Shown one piece after another: positions 9,818 to 21,100 of a stretch of DNA of 64,000 bases (position 1 is the first letter of the stretch; the number at the start of each line of letters is the position of its first letter). The stretch is from Ryuthela nishihirai (taxonomy: Eukaryota; Arthropoda; Arachnida; Araneae; Heptathelidae). Made by a program: the position numbers and the translations under genes. Where the stretch lies: positions 17,773,404 through 17,837,403 of the forward strand of contig JAWZYU010000034.1 of assembly GCA_038380435.1 (NCBI GenBank), given 5' to 3'. The notes beneath the pieces are model-generated. The model had not been told where the DNA came from. It worked only from the letters and a program-made list of their open reading frames with translations, and made no database searches.

Positions 9818-10000
9818 GCATCATCATCATCATCATCATCATCATCAAGCAGCCATGGGCTACGGAGGTCCAACCAGACCGTGCAATTTAGTTCTCCAAG
9901 CAAGTCTATCCTGGGCTACATCTACTGCATTTGGCCACTGCACACCAATTCTAACAAGGTCCTGTTTGATATTGTCTGCCCACCACATCCTAGGTCTCCC
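9818..10000 (-). mobile_element. RTE-type LINE 3' end fragment (5'-truncated)
   Basis: Minus-strand copy of the last about 160 bp of the RTE family (the QWPDAVDVAQDR-like end of RT and the WLDLRSPWL-frame 3' UTR), starting at its (GAT)n tail, seen here as CATCATCAT at 9819-9845. It is inserted in the Jockey/CR1-like LINE, with a small loss of target sequence. Confidence 0.85.
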
Positions 10001-10059
10001 AAGTAACAGATATATTATTACAAAAATGAACACAAACAAAAATTCCAAGGGTGTAAACA

Positions 10060-13014
10060 AGAGTACCCAGAGCTGGATTATCACATTAAAATCGAGGCCT
10101 GCTTGCTAAACATTTTGAGGCCCTAGTCGCACATTAGTTCGAGGCCTCCTTACTAAACCTTTTGAGGCCCTAAGCACATATTAGCTTCGTGACCCTTTAC
10201 CTAGGTTTTTTGCAATATTTGGTATTTGGTTCAAGCAAAATATTTAAAAAATTTATTAAAGGAATTGTAGAGGAGTAATAGGCCCTTTTGGTATTGGTAG
10301 CTGCAATGACAATGGGCAACGTCTCCTACAGGTAAGTAAACTCAATGGATTCAGAATAATTAACACTTGTTACAAACACCGCGACATACATAAGTACACA
10401 TGGGTTTCACCTGATGGGCTGCATAAGAACACGATTGATTATATATTAATTAACAGCAAATGCGCTAGTTCTGTTAGGGATACCAGGTCATATAGGGGAG
10501 CTGAAATTGGATCTGACCATTACCTTGTTAAAAGTGTCTTGCAACTTAAACTTAAAAAGTGTTGTGCTAAAGTTAAAAAATTTACCTTTAATATTGAAGC
10601 TCTGAAAGACCCTGTGATAGCTAAAGCTTACCATGATAGGTTACTTAGTCATTATGACAGTCATGGTATGCTTATATGTTATGACAGTCAAGAACTGCAG
10701 GAATGTCCTTAATCAATACCCTACTAGTCCTAATAGAAAGCATTAGAGAGAACTTAATAAACGTGTAAAGGATCAGTTAGCTGCTGTTAAGAATCTTTGG
10801 CTTGATGGCTTGGCTGACAAAGCCGAGGAAGCAGTTAGACAGCACAACAGCAGAGAGCTGTACCAGATAGTTAATGTTTTTTGTGGTAGAAAACGAACAG
10901 GTATACAGGGATTGAAGGATAAACAAGGTAAGGTTATAGAAGGTGGGGATTCTGTCATGGCTAGGTGGGCTGAGCATTTCAGTGATGTTCTAAACAATGT
11001 GGTTAGTTCTACACCTATTGTTTGCAATGATGATAGTGTTGTTGGCTCTATAACACAATCCGAAGTTATTTTTGGCTGTTTCTCAACTTAAACTTCATAA
11101 ATCCCCAGGGGTAGATGAAATTACTACGGAAATGCTTAGAGCTGGGAATGTTTCTGTTACCACTTGGATGACTGAAATTTTGAATATCTTTTACGATAAA
11201 GGCATGGTTCCTAAGGATTTTACCAGAGCTATTATTATCCCTATTTTCGAAAAAGGTGATGGCAGTTCTTGTGATAACTATAGGGGTATCTCTGTTCCAG
11301 GTAAAGTTCTTTGCATGATTGTGCTTAATAGAATTAAGAATCTGGTTGATAGGCAATTGCATAATGAGTAATGTGGATTCAGAAGTGGTAGGGGACTTGT
11401 GGATCAGATATTTTTACTTAGGCAGATTCTTGAGAAATGTTTAGAGTTTCAGAAACCTTTGGTTGCTAGCTTTGTTGATTTCAAAAAGGCTTTAGACTCC
11501 GTTGATCGTAATAATTTGTGATTGATTGTGAGATCATATGGTATACCAGACAAGTCAGTTAACATAATGACAGCTCTCTATAATCACACTGAGTCATTTG
11601 TGAGAGTTGGTAAGTCTTGTAGCAATTGGTTTAGATTTACTTCTGGTGATCGACAAGGGTGTATTTTGTCTCCTTTTCTCTTTAGCTTGGTTATTTATTA
11701 TGTTATGCGAAATTCACTGCAAGAGAAAGATTTTGGCCTTAAATGGACTGGAGATACCAAAATTTCTGATTTAGATTATGCTGATGATTTAGCCCTTTTG
11801 GCAAATGATGTTGATGAGATGAACTCTTTCATTCGAGCTGTTGATGAAACTGGTACTAGAGTAGGTTTTTGGTTATACACAGAGAGAAAACTAAAGTGAT
11901 GAAAACTGGTCAGGCAGGCTGTGATTCAGTTAATCTGAATGGTTGCAGTCTTGAGCAGGTGTCACAGTTTAATTATCTTGGGAGCTATGTAACAGATAAT
12001 GGTGATGTGCGGCATGAGATTAACAGACGAATAGGGATTGCTGCCGGGACCTTTAAGAATCTATGGAGAGTGTGGAGAAATAGGCGTATACGCCTAAAGA
12101 CTAAAATTATACTTTATAATAGTTTGGTTCTTTCTAGGGTTAGTTATGGTAGTGAAACCTGGACACTTTGTAACAAGATAACAGGAAACTAGATGCTTTT
12201 GATTCTAGATGCTTACGCAGTATCTTGGGCATTAGGTGGTTCAACTTTGTAACTAATGATGAGGTTAGGCAAAGGCGTTTGCAACCTCCTTTAAGCAGCA
12301 TATTGTGCAGAGAGAGACTCCGTTGGTTTGGCCTTGTTGCCCGTATCAATTATTATAGATTGGGGAATAGGGTTATGAACAGTGTGCCTAAAGGCCTCAG
12401 AAAGAGGGGGAGACCTAGGATGCGGTGTGCAGAGAATGTCAAACAGGACCTTGTTAGAATTAATGTGCAGTGACCTGATCAGTAGATGTAGCTCAGGACA
12501 GACTTGCTTGGAGAACTAAATTGCTCGGTCTGGTTGGACCTCCGTAGCCCATGGCTGCTTCAGAATGATGATGATGATGAGAAAAATAATCACAGAAATA
12601 TCTCAATCCCAGTAAACAAAAGTATAATCATTACTAAGATTCATTAAAACATTTTTTTCATGAATTGCAGTTTACTACCAAATTACAACATTGAACATTT
12701 CTTGATAAGGATTTAACTAAAAACTTTTCGATCAAAAATCATCAAAGTGTTTTATTGCGAGTTTTCTCTTTTACGAAACCGTCAATTAAATCATCGTAAT
12801 TTAAAGACTGTCAATTCACATTCAATAAACGTTAAAGATAAATTCCTCGTTTTAGTTTGCGCTAGTGAATTTCCTATTTAAAAATAAGTATTTTTTTTGC
12901 AACTATAACTAAGCTGTTTTGAGAGGAGTGAGGTTTTAAAATGTGGCCCCATAGAGAGTGAGGCCCCAGCATGAGCCTAAAGCGCCTTATGGTAAATGCG
13001 GCCCTGAGAGTACC
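10060..13014. mobile_element. hAT-type element carrying an RTE LINE, with 8-bp target duplication
   Basis: The boundaries are 10068 and 13006, flanked by AGAGTACC at 10060-10067 and 13007-13014. The ends are CAGAGCTGGATTA on the left and CAGGGCCGCATTTA on the right (read inward). GAGGCC-rich subterminal repeats lie just inside the left end (10090-10165) and GGCCCC/GGCCCT-type ones inside the right end. No transposase is visible. An RTE LINE (about 10264-12575) accounts for most of the length. The duplication joins two consecutive parts of the LINE reverse transcriptase (NKNSKGVNK and VPQ). Confidence 0.88.
10264..12575 (+). mobile_element. RTE-type LINE, 5'-truncated, many frame breaks
   Basis: It starts within the endonuclease domain (the same position as 55.68 kb in the fuller copy) and continues through the linker and reverse transcriptase to the 3' end at GCCCATGGCTGCTT and a short (GAT)n tail. 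Readable segments: 10810-11091, 11072-11371, 11522-11899 and 11869-12192, with DDLALLAND at about 11779-11810 as the catalytic YADD box. Frameshifts lie near 11075 and 11870, and a stop near 11369. The clade resembles endonuclease/RT proteins often annotated as craniofacial development protein 2-like. Confidence 0.88.
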
Positions 13015-13243
13015 TCAAGTCTATACTAGGCCCTTCTTATTTCTTGTATACATTAATGATTTATGAAAATTAACTTCAATAGTTCAGTTTACTTATATGC
13101 AGATGACATAGTAATAATTAATAACAACAGAGATACTAAAGTCATATGCAATGAAATACAGGAAAATTTTAATCGCATTTTACGCTGGCTTAACCATAAT
13201 AAAATATATTTAAATGAAAACAGGACAAAATGGATATTTCATA

Positions 13244-13468
13244 CTCTAATTTAGGTGTTCTCAACGTGGGGTACGCGGTAAAATTTTTTGGGTTATGCCG
13301 TGAGAGCTCAAAAGTCGCTAGATCTAGTAACAAAGTCAGTGTTTTATTTTATTCCCATTGCTGTACTATAACTATAGTTTTCTCTATCTATGCAAGGGGT
13401 ACGCCAGTTGCATACACATTTCCAGGGGATGCGTGAAGCATAAAAGATTGAGAACCACTGCTCTAGGT
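13244..13468. mobile_element. hAT MITE, copy 2
   Basis: The element is 13252-13460, flanked by CTCTAATT and CTCTAGGT (six of eight identical). It shares with copy 1 the interior CAAAAGTCGCTAGATCTAGTAACAAAGTC region and the GAGAACCACTG right end. It splits the LINE just after the KWIFH region. Confidence 0.85.
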
Positions 13469-13997
13469 TATAGAAATGGAGAAATTATATTTATTAAATC
13501 GCACATAATTGCATTGTTTATATAAAGAAAACACAATTATTGAAGTTTTTTTGCAATTGTTATAAAATTGAAATGAAATGCAGGATAAAATATTTGGATC
13601 TGTTTTTTGATGATATTTGTAGATGGAATAGCCATACACAATATACTTCTGATAAGATTGGCTGCAATAAAATTACATACACTAAGATATACAATCGATA
13701 GAATTTTTTTTTTTTTCAGATTTTAATATGTGAATCTGTATTAAACTATACACGGAACTACAAATAAAACAAAATATAAATAAAAAGAAAATGCGTTCAG
13801 CAATTAGCAAAAAATTTCAATTGGTGACAATGAAAATGCTCATTTATTGACAAAATAGAGATATTTAAATATCTTATTTTATTCAAATTTATATAAATAC
13901 AATATTCTATTGGAAACTTTCTTTGACGATTCTATTAAGAGTAAAATAAACCATGCAAAAGAAACCAGATTAAATTATTACTTTTTTAAATTAACAA

Positions 13998-14225
13998 GCT
14001 GAAAACACCGGTTCTCGTCCGATCACCGAAGTTAAGCAGCTTTGGCCGCCGTCAATACTTGGGAGGGTGACCACCTGGAAACACCGCGTGCAGTTGGCAA
14101 AAAAATCTGCTGAGGACCCGCCATCCTCACACTACTATGGCTATAAACTGACAGGCTCCTGTCAGACCTCTGTGGCAAGTAGCTGCAAGTAGCTGAGGAG
14201 GTATTTATTTATTTTTTATTTTATA
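13998..14225 (+). repeat. 5S rRNA-headed SINE (SINE3 type) with SINE-2 body
   Basis: Positions about 13999-14100 match animal 5S rRNA from GAAAACACCGGTTCTCGTCCG onward, including GATCACCGAAGTTAAGCAGC (A-box region) and GGGTGACCACCTGG-AACACCG (C-box region); only the first 20 or so 5S residues are missing. From about 14105 the body is CTGCTGAGGACCCGCCATCCTCACA, TATAAACTGACAGGCTCC and a GGTATTTATTTATT tail, the same as in the tRNA-headed SINE-2 copies. It is inserted in the 3' part of the Jockey/CR1-like LINE. Confidence 0.9.
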
Positions 14226-14365
14226 ATCAAAAATAATTTTGGAAAATCTGTAAGTGATTATAAAATAACTTTTGTAGATAATTCGTTACCTAGAGATATA
14301 CTACAAATCTGCAAATTTTCGACTTTGAAGAGAAAATTAAACTTTTTTATGGAAGACATTATACA

Positions 14366-15535
14366 ATAGTGCTGTTTTCAAATCGCTTTCAAATTTGTTT
14401 TATTTTTATAACTTGTCCAGATGATTCTACTATCTTTTTGTTTAATTTTACATTTATTGATTAATTTTTTATTATATTCTTTTTTTCCCTTCATTATTTA
14501 ATCTAAATAAATATTGTAACTTTTATATTTCCTGCAGAGAAGCCTTTTCTGGGACAACTGCAAATCGTTCTGTAACATTATCATGAGAAAATAAGGATTC
14601 ATTTATTATTATTTATTATTATTATTTTCCATGTTATTATTTCAGAAAAAGTTAGGATGCATTACTTGTTACTGGCATAAATGATGTAAAATGGAAAAAT
14701 CTAATTGTTTATCCTTTGTGTGATGGAAGTGATAGAAATAAGCAAATACATGTCATGGTACACTAAGTTTGAAGGAACTAACATTATTTTATTTTAGTAA
14801 TAAGTTACGTTTTTGAAATGTGAAGTCTTCCTTGCTTTGAGGATAATTAATATTTTACTAGCTACCACCAGCCAAAAGTTTGTTGCGAAACGTGTTTCTC
14901 CTTTCCTTCAAGAAGTTTTGCAAGGTGTGACAGGAAATACATCTCTCTTCATACCCTTCACAACTTACAGCTGAAGCGATACAAGACTTGACTGGAAGGA
15001 ACCATTCCGTAAGGAGGCATTTTGTTTCTTCAAGATTTCCCGTTCTAATAACTTCACCCATTATGGTTAAGCCTCCAACTCAATTTATTGTGATGTGTCC
15101 AATATCCTGGCTCTATATGCAGTTGCCAGTTTCTTCTAAGGTGCTCTAGGTTTCACATTCCATTTTAATGCGCATTGTAAAGCTCTCAATAATCAATCAA
15201 ATGCCAAATAAATGAGAAATTTGGTCACCGTATAATAATTTGCTTGCCAATAATATGGGTTCGATTTTAAGTTTGAGCATAAAGAGTAATAAATTTAGTT
15301 TTTAGTGAATGTCCAAACTAAAGTAACTCTGAAAACTGCTGAAGGAGAAAAAATTTATATCAAATCAATATCAATAAAATGAACAATTTATTTAAATCAG
15401 ACTCACTAAAATACAGGTCAAAGAATGCTGAAGCGATTCAGTTGTAGCGAAACAAACTAATGGAGATATCGAGCACACACTTTTTTATTACTCTCTCTCT
15501 ATTACACTGAAACTGGCTGGGGCAGGGATTGCCTC
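14366..15535. other. No gene seen; AT-rich sequence
   Basis: The first 150 bp may still be LINE 3' UTR (AATAAATATTGTAAC at about 14508). ATT runs at 14600-14640. The rest shows no coding or repeat signal I can recognise. It is in or upstream of the host gene. Confidence 0.5.
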
Positions 15536-15875
15536 AATCGGTAGGTCGCGAGGCTCATAATCTGCAGTTCCCAGATTTGAGTCTGAACTGCAGTAGCATT
15601 GAGACCTGTCTTTGCTCTCAGGGAGTAGAGAAACACTGATGAGATTGGAAAAGCCATCATCCATCGGATGGAACGTTAAGCCATGACCCGTGTGGAGGAA
15701 AGCTTGCGCACATTAAAGAACAAACTGGATCACCTTGATGGGAGGCTTCCATCTGTTCAGTGGATCCTTTTCTGAAACCTTATCTCTGCCCTCAGGATCC
15801 ATGTTGCCGGACCATTTAGCCCATTGTGTGCACAAAAGTGTCGCCCTGAGCTAAAACAACCCAACTGAATCTGCC
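15535..15875 (+). repeat. SINE-1 copy, near full length, diverged
   Basis: The tRNA-like head GGGGCAGGGATTGCCTCAATC-type start is followed by GGTAGGTCGCGAGGCTCATAATCTG and the body blocks ATCGGATGGAACGTTAAGCC, ATTAAAGAACAAACTGGAT and GGACCATTTAGCCCATTGTGTGC, ending in TAAAACAACCCAACT. Divergence from the 44.5 kb copy is clear, with a deletion around the TGGGAGACAG block. Confidence 0.85.
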
Positions 15876-16085
15876 TGACTTTACAGTAAAATGGAAAGTG
15901 AGCAGAAGCACACAGAAAACCAAAACGTTTTGAAACACTCGTCATTTTAGTTTTTTGTTCATTCCAATGTCGGATGATTCTGATAATATAGCTTTTTGAA
16001 ACTTCAGACAGTTGTGTATAGTTGTATATATATATATGGTTAGTATAGATATATGTTAAATTTTATTCAAATGTCTGTCATGCAG

Positions 16086-16179
16086 GGTGAATCTATGTAT
16101 TGAAGGCAAAGATATTCATTGTGGCCCATTTCCTTTTGAAGTTTTGCCAAGTATGACTCTAAGAATGCTCAAGATCAAG
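16086..16179 (+). CDS. Host gene exon: first part of HOIL-1L/SHARPIN-type UBL domain
   Basis: A 94-bp exon bounded by CATGCAG upstream and GTAATA downstream. It encodes about 31 residues ending PSMTLRMLKIK and starts with one base that completes a split codon. It ends at a codon boundary, as required by the exon at 39826. The residues fit the first beta-hairpin and helix start of the ubiquitin-like domain found in RBCK1 (HOIL-1L) and SHARPIN. The preceding exon, with the start codon, was not identified. The exon is too short for ORF calling and is recognised from the splice sites and the matching phase. Confidence 0.7.
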
Positions 16180-16928
16180 GTAATATGAAGTAATGATTAT
16201 TCTTCCTTGTTCTTACAAGTTATACATAGGATGAAACTGAGCAGCATTTAATGAAATGTTCTTATGTTATGGAAAAATCATTGATTAACAAGACCAGATA
16301 ATTAGATTTAATTATAAGTGATATGCAATTTTGCATACATTCCGATAAATTGCTTTTTATTCGCAAAAATATAAGACATAAAAGTAAGCCTTGATATTTG
16401 AATTAACATTCGAAAGTGTGTCTGTTGTGACATTTAAGACTTATTGTTGATAAGTTAGCAAATTGACAGTTGTTTTGTACGTAGGCAAACTATTTCTAAA
16501 ATAAATGTTAATCTAAAGGAAATAAATATATATAAGGTACATGTAATAAAAGATGTAGAGGAAAAAGATGTGCAAATTTAAAAACGTTAATTTCAATCTG
16601 GCCTACACACGCCTCAATGAAACTGTCAGTCACGATTAATGCAAAAAAATGCTTTTGTATAGATGTGTTAGCAATGGTATGTTATTAATGAACCAGAATT
16701 TTGTTTAACAATTTGTTCAGGTTCGAAACCAAATGAGAAACTCATAAGCATCCTAAAATTAGAAATTTTTGAAATAATGAATGCAGACTTTTGGAGTCTC
16801 AAGGAACTATTTATTCCTCTATAGATTGCAATAATAACTTCAGAAATACACCATTTCTGGTAAAGAATCATTGGATCAGTCCTGTAGACATAGAACTCAT
16901 GAAATAATAAGCTGAAAAAAATTATTTT

Positions 16929-17001
16929 TGCCGTGAGTGGGATTCGAACTCACGTCTCCTGGTAACATGTCAGTTATGCTAACCACTACACCATCATCGG
17001 C
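16929..17001 (-). tRNA. tRNA-like sequence, probably pseudogene or SINE head
   Basis: On the minus strand 17001-16930 has the overall tRNA plan: A-box-like TGGTGTAGTGGTTAGC, B-box GAGTTCGAATCCC, and outer acceptor pairs GCCG/CGGC. The inner acceptor stem has mismatches (positions 5 and 6) and the anticodon arm does not fold cleanly, so I do not assign an anticodon. No CCA or 3' SINE body follows. Alternatives: a decayed tRNA gene or the head of another SINE. Confidence 0.5.
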
Positions 17002-17022
17002 GAACATTTATTATTCAGCTTC

Positions 17023-17095
17023 GTAAGCATCTACAATCAAAAGCATCTAGTTTCCTGTTATCTTGTTTATAAAGTGTTCAAGTTACCACCAACTA
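17023..17095 (-). repeat. RTE LINE internal fragment
   Basis: GTAAGCATCTACAATCAAAAGCATC and the following CTAGTTTCCTGTTATCTTGTTT match the RTE family (compare 53598-53643), followed by a diverged AAGTGTTCAAG-TTACCACCA block. It is a short orphan piece lacking the 3' tail. Confidence 0.75.
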
Positions 17096-18189
17096 CCGCC
17101 AATTTAAAGTTAAGATAATCTGAGGAAGTTTTGATTTATATTATTATATCAGTCTCAATTACAATTTCTAGTAATTAAGCTACATTGCCATGTCATATGT
17201 AAATATGTGTTTTACATAAAATTTTATGATGCATTTTAATCGTAACAATTTTGCATCGTATTAAAAATAGCAAATTATTCATAATCATAATTTTCATGAT
17301 AGAAGTGTCTCCTTTTAATATCCTTCCACCTTTTATCAGAATTGAAAAGAAACAGATTTGAAAGGTTAATTATTAAATTATTATTAAATTCTTTACAATA
17401 TTATTATCCTTTTAGAAAGCAGATAACTTTCAGCTCAGAATTTTGGCAAGAATTATCTCTAATTTCATAATTTAAAATATTTTAAGTGGTGTGGTGAGAA
17501 AATTATATTCTTGGAACTCTCACTCTTTGTAAGATATTTTCAATAAATTTTTCCTATATTTTTTATTCACTGAAGAGCATTTTTAGAGTAAAGAAGTTAT
17601 AGGTTTAGTTCGTCTGTAGCTCAGTTTCGTTTTCGTTCTATTTTAGGAAACACTCACACAAAATTCTGTTCACTGATATACTAGTAGTAATTACCAGTAA
17701 GGATATATGTATACTGGCTTACACATACTTATGTCTAAAGGGTAAACCTTTGTATCATATTAAAAACAGTTTAGAGGGAATTTCATAATATTTCGAAATC
17801 ATTCAAAATAGAGTCAATGAAATATAATCAAAATATGCTGCAACAGGTATGTAAAGTCGTTGAATACGATAACCATTTGGAAATGAATGCTACTCACATG
17901 TGTTGAAGCATATCGCCTTATCTGGATAAGTGCTATTGAATTATTGCTGCATCATTCGATGTTTGGCAGCATTGTATTCACTAGAAGTGATCTGTTTACT
18001 GAAAGATGATTTAAGCAATGAAACATAGACATTAACTGGAGTAGTTTCAGAGGAGGGTGATTGAACGATTTGAAAGAGGACCATCACAGGGTGTTGCCCA
18101 AAGGGCAACGCAGCAAAAATTATTGGGCATAGTGAGATTCCTTACAAGTGAAAGATGGTGCATTACACAGAAGAGAGAAGATTTCCCAC

Positions 18190-21100
18190 TCAACGATTGA
18201 TCCGTTGTCAGACTCCCCTTCCTCACTCCCGAGTGGAACCCCTCGGTGCGATCTCCTGTCCGTGGTGAGGGGACCACCCTGTAAAGTTTCCACTGGCTCG
18301 GGCACCTTCCCAGGTATCCAAGTCCCTAGTAAGGAGGATCCCGGCAGTTGGAAGAGACCCAAATACAGTGTAAAAAAATCATATGTATTCCAGATTGAAT
18401 TCGCTCCTCTTGCCCACCTATTCCTAAGACCAAAAATACTGTGGGAATTAAAACAACCTCAAAAGCAATGTAAAACCTCAATTGTTAACCCTTATTGTCT
18501 GTCTTCTCTTGGTTTCTGTCTTCTCTCCTCGGCTCATGAGTTGAGGGGGGGGGGAGGCTTTGGTCGTCTTGCCATTGGGGAGCGGGCGTCACGAAGCTGG
18601 GCAGTGAATCCTGGGGCCGCTGCTATACACTGCTTTGGCCTCTGCTTCGGGTAAACAGGTGGTCCTGAGGTGGCCCCCCTCAGGATCAATTTGCTGGTGT
18701 GCTGGACCTGTTAGGGTTAACTATGCAGAGTGGTGAGTAACCTTGCACACGTCTGGGTACAGGTTTGCGAGTTTCCTCGTGCATTAACTAATTTTAGAGT
18801 TTTCTTTCTTTTGTGAGAATGGTTTGTTTCTCACCAGATTTTATTTTTTCGCTTCCTTTATTTTGTGGGAACTCAGATGAGTTTTCATGATTTCATCCCC
18901 ATCTTCTGTGTCTTTGCCATCATCTTCATGTGTATCTCCGTCCCCACAATTCCTGATCATCCACTCTATGAGTGATCAGGTGATTGGGGACATGTCCCCA
19001 TTCTTTATCAATAAGGATTTGAAAGTTCTTGCGGGAGAACCGATATCAGTCAAGTGCCTGAGATCTGGTGACATGCAGGTGGAAACTACTTGCTCAAAGC
19101 ATTCTGAGCTCCTATTGAATGTCACATCGATTTGTGGAGGAGGTGTCACCTTCACTCCACACAAGACGCTCAATTCCTCTTGGGTTGTAATATCCGAGTG
19201 GGATCTCCTCAAGATTTCTGAGGGGGTAATCCTCTTGGAACTTTCATCCCAGGGTGTGACAGCAGTCCATGATGACTTCCAATGCCATGATTGGAAATTA
19301 GTACCTACCCGGGTACATTCAACACGCGACTCCTGCTGACTTCATTCAGGGCAGGCTACCTTCACTGTTTGAAAAACATCTGCGCTGCTTTCAGTGTCAG
19401 AGGTTCGGCCATTCCCGAACAGCTTGCTAGGGAAAAACCTGCCTGTGCTCACTGTATCAGTCAGGACCATCTCGAACCTGACTGCACAGCAGAAAAGGCA
19501 AGCTGCGTGAACTGCAGTGGTGGACATCTTTCGATCTCCCGTGATTGTCCAAAGTGGCTAGAGGAGAAGGAGGTACATCGTCTTAAAATGCTAAACAACA
19601 TCTCCTATCCAGAGCCGAGAAAGCTCACTGCTGCCTGCCCCACCTGGCAAGGTCTCCAATGCTGGTGCAGTGACCAGAAAGTCCATCATTTCGATGGCTT
19701 CCGTGGCGGTGCAGATGATTGTCAGCATTCCTTTGTCTAACTCTTTCTCGCCTGCAGCAAAATATCCGCTGACGCAGGTGAAACCGAAGTCAGTGTCCAT
19801 CACGACATCAACTCCGGTTTCCATTCCTGCAGCGGTGCCTTCCACTTCAAGCACTGGAAGGCCCCCTCCTTCCTGCCCACAAACAACTACACCTTCCAAA
19901 CCCAGGGGGCCCCTACAGGAGCCGAAAAAGAAACTTTTAAATCTCCTTGTTTGGCAGTCTCTGATCTGTGCCCTTCAGATGACCCAAGAACATGGACACT
20001 ATTTTTCTGAAACCGTAGCTGGGCGATGGTTAAAATGAATTGTAAGTCGTCTGCCAATTCTTCTAAGACCTGAGATGGCCACACTCCTAAAATGGAATTG
20101 TCGTCGATTCCAGAGGAATATTCATGACATCAAGGTCCTCCTGAAGGCACAATAGATGCGTGCTTGCAGGAGATATACTTGGAGAGAGCTAACGATCCCA
20201 CACTCTAGCACCTACTCTTTCGCTGAGAACGGGATGGAGAATGTCCAGCTTGTAGGGTGGGGGTGTCGCCATCCTTGTGAACAACCATTCACCATTCCAT
20301 ATTGAACCCCTCAACACCAACTTAGAGGCGGTTTCCATACGCCTCTTTGTGGGATTTTCATTGACTGTCTGCTCTGTCTACCTACCTCCCGAGAGTCTCA
20401 TCTCCAGGAAGACTTAGATGACCTAGTCTTACAGCTACCGTCCCCCTTTCTCATCATGGGGAATTTCAATGGACACAGTCCGCTTTGGGACGGTGCTGAT
20501 ACCAACGGAAGGGGTAGAGTCCTGGAGCAGTGGCTCATGGATCCGTCACTTTCCCTGTTGAACACAAGTGTCAGCACTTACTTCCACTCCCTGACCCACG
20601 AACTTTCACTGCCATTGATCTGACCATCTGCTCCTCCTGCTTCCACTCTTTACATTTGAGGTCGAGGACAATCCTTATGGAAGTGATCACCTTCCACTGA
20701 TGTGCACTATCTCTCGTGGGAGCCTTGCAGTCCTAAACGTGTATCCCGGTGTAAGCTCGATTGAGCTGACTGGAGTGGCTTTGAACTCCTCTGAGCTTGA
20801 TGCCAACTCTATCGGCCAGGAGCCAATCAATGTTGCAGTGGCGGAGATGACAGACTGCATCGTCCATGTAGCTGCCTTTACTATTCCTCAGACCTCGACT
20901 CGGTTTCCATGGTTCCCAAAACCGTGGTGGAATCCCAGCTGCACTGCAGCTCGTAAGGCTCAGAACAAGACTTGGGGGTGTTTCGGAGATATTGGACAAT
21001 CACCCAACCTTGAAGCTTTCAAACCAGCCAGGACATATGCCCGTTTTGATCGACGCAGAGCAAAAATGAATCCTGGATCGCATATATATCATCTATCACC

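Larger units (their letters stand above)
8461..14365 (+). mobile_element. Jockey/CR1-like LINE, split by five nested insertions
   Basis: Reverse-transcriptase pieces follow each other in order: NYRPIAILSTIAKIMEN (about 8560), QFGFQKGK (about 8665), IAIFLDLQKAFDTID (9513-9560), HNFLLQKLKNYGI (from 9770), RYIITKMNTNK (about 10006-10060), FLFLVYINDL (about 13030), YLYADDIVIIN (13090) and the C-terminal NSLPRDILQI...LKRKLNFF (about 14285-14350). They match the LINE at 32.5-34.1 kb. The gaps are filled by hAT-type elements at 8753-9504, 9561-9761, 10068-13006 and 13252-13460, an RTE tail at 9818-10000 and a 5S-headed SINE at about 13998-14225. The 5' part (endonuclease, ORF1) is absent. Confidence 0.85.

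Noticed and set aside
9749..10109. Ser- or His-rich ORFs at 9749-10109, and similar Asp-rich ones at 31077-31298 and 53069-53466
   Set aside because: They translate the (GAT)n tail of the RTE LINE in different frames.
13998..14100. A functional 5S rRNA gene
   Set aside because: The first 20 or so residues are missing, there are internal differences, and SINE body and tail follow directly.
18120..18362. Short minus-strand ORFs at 18047-18362
   Set aside because: They lie antisense to the GC-rich 5' region of the I-like LINE with no domain content.
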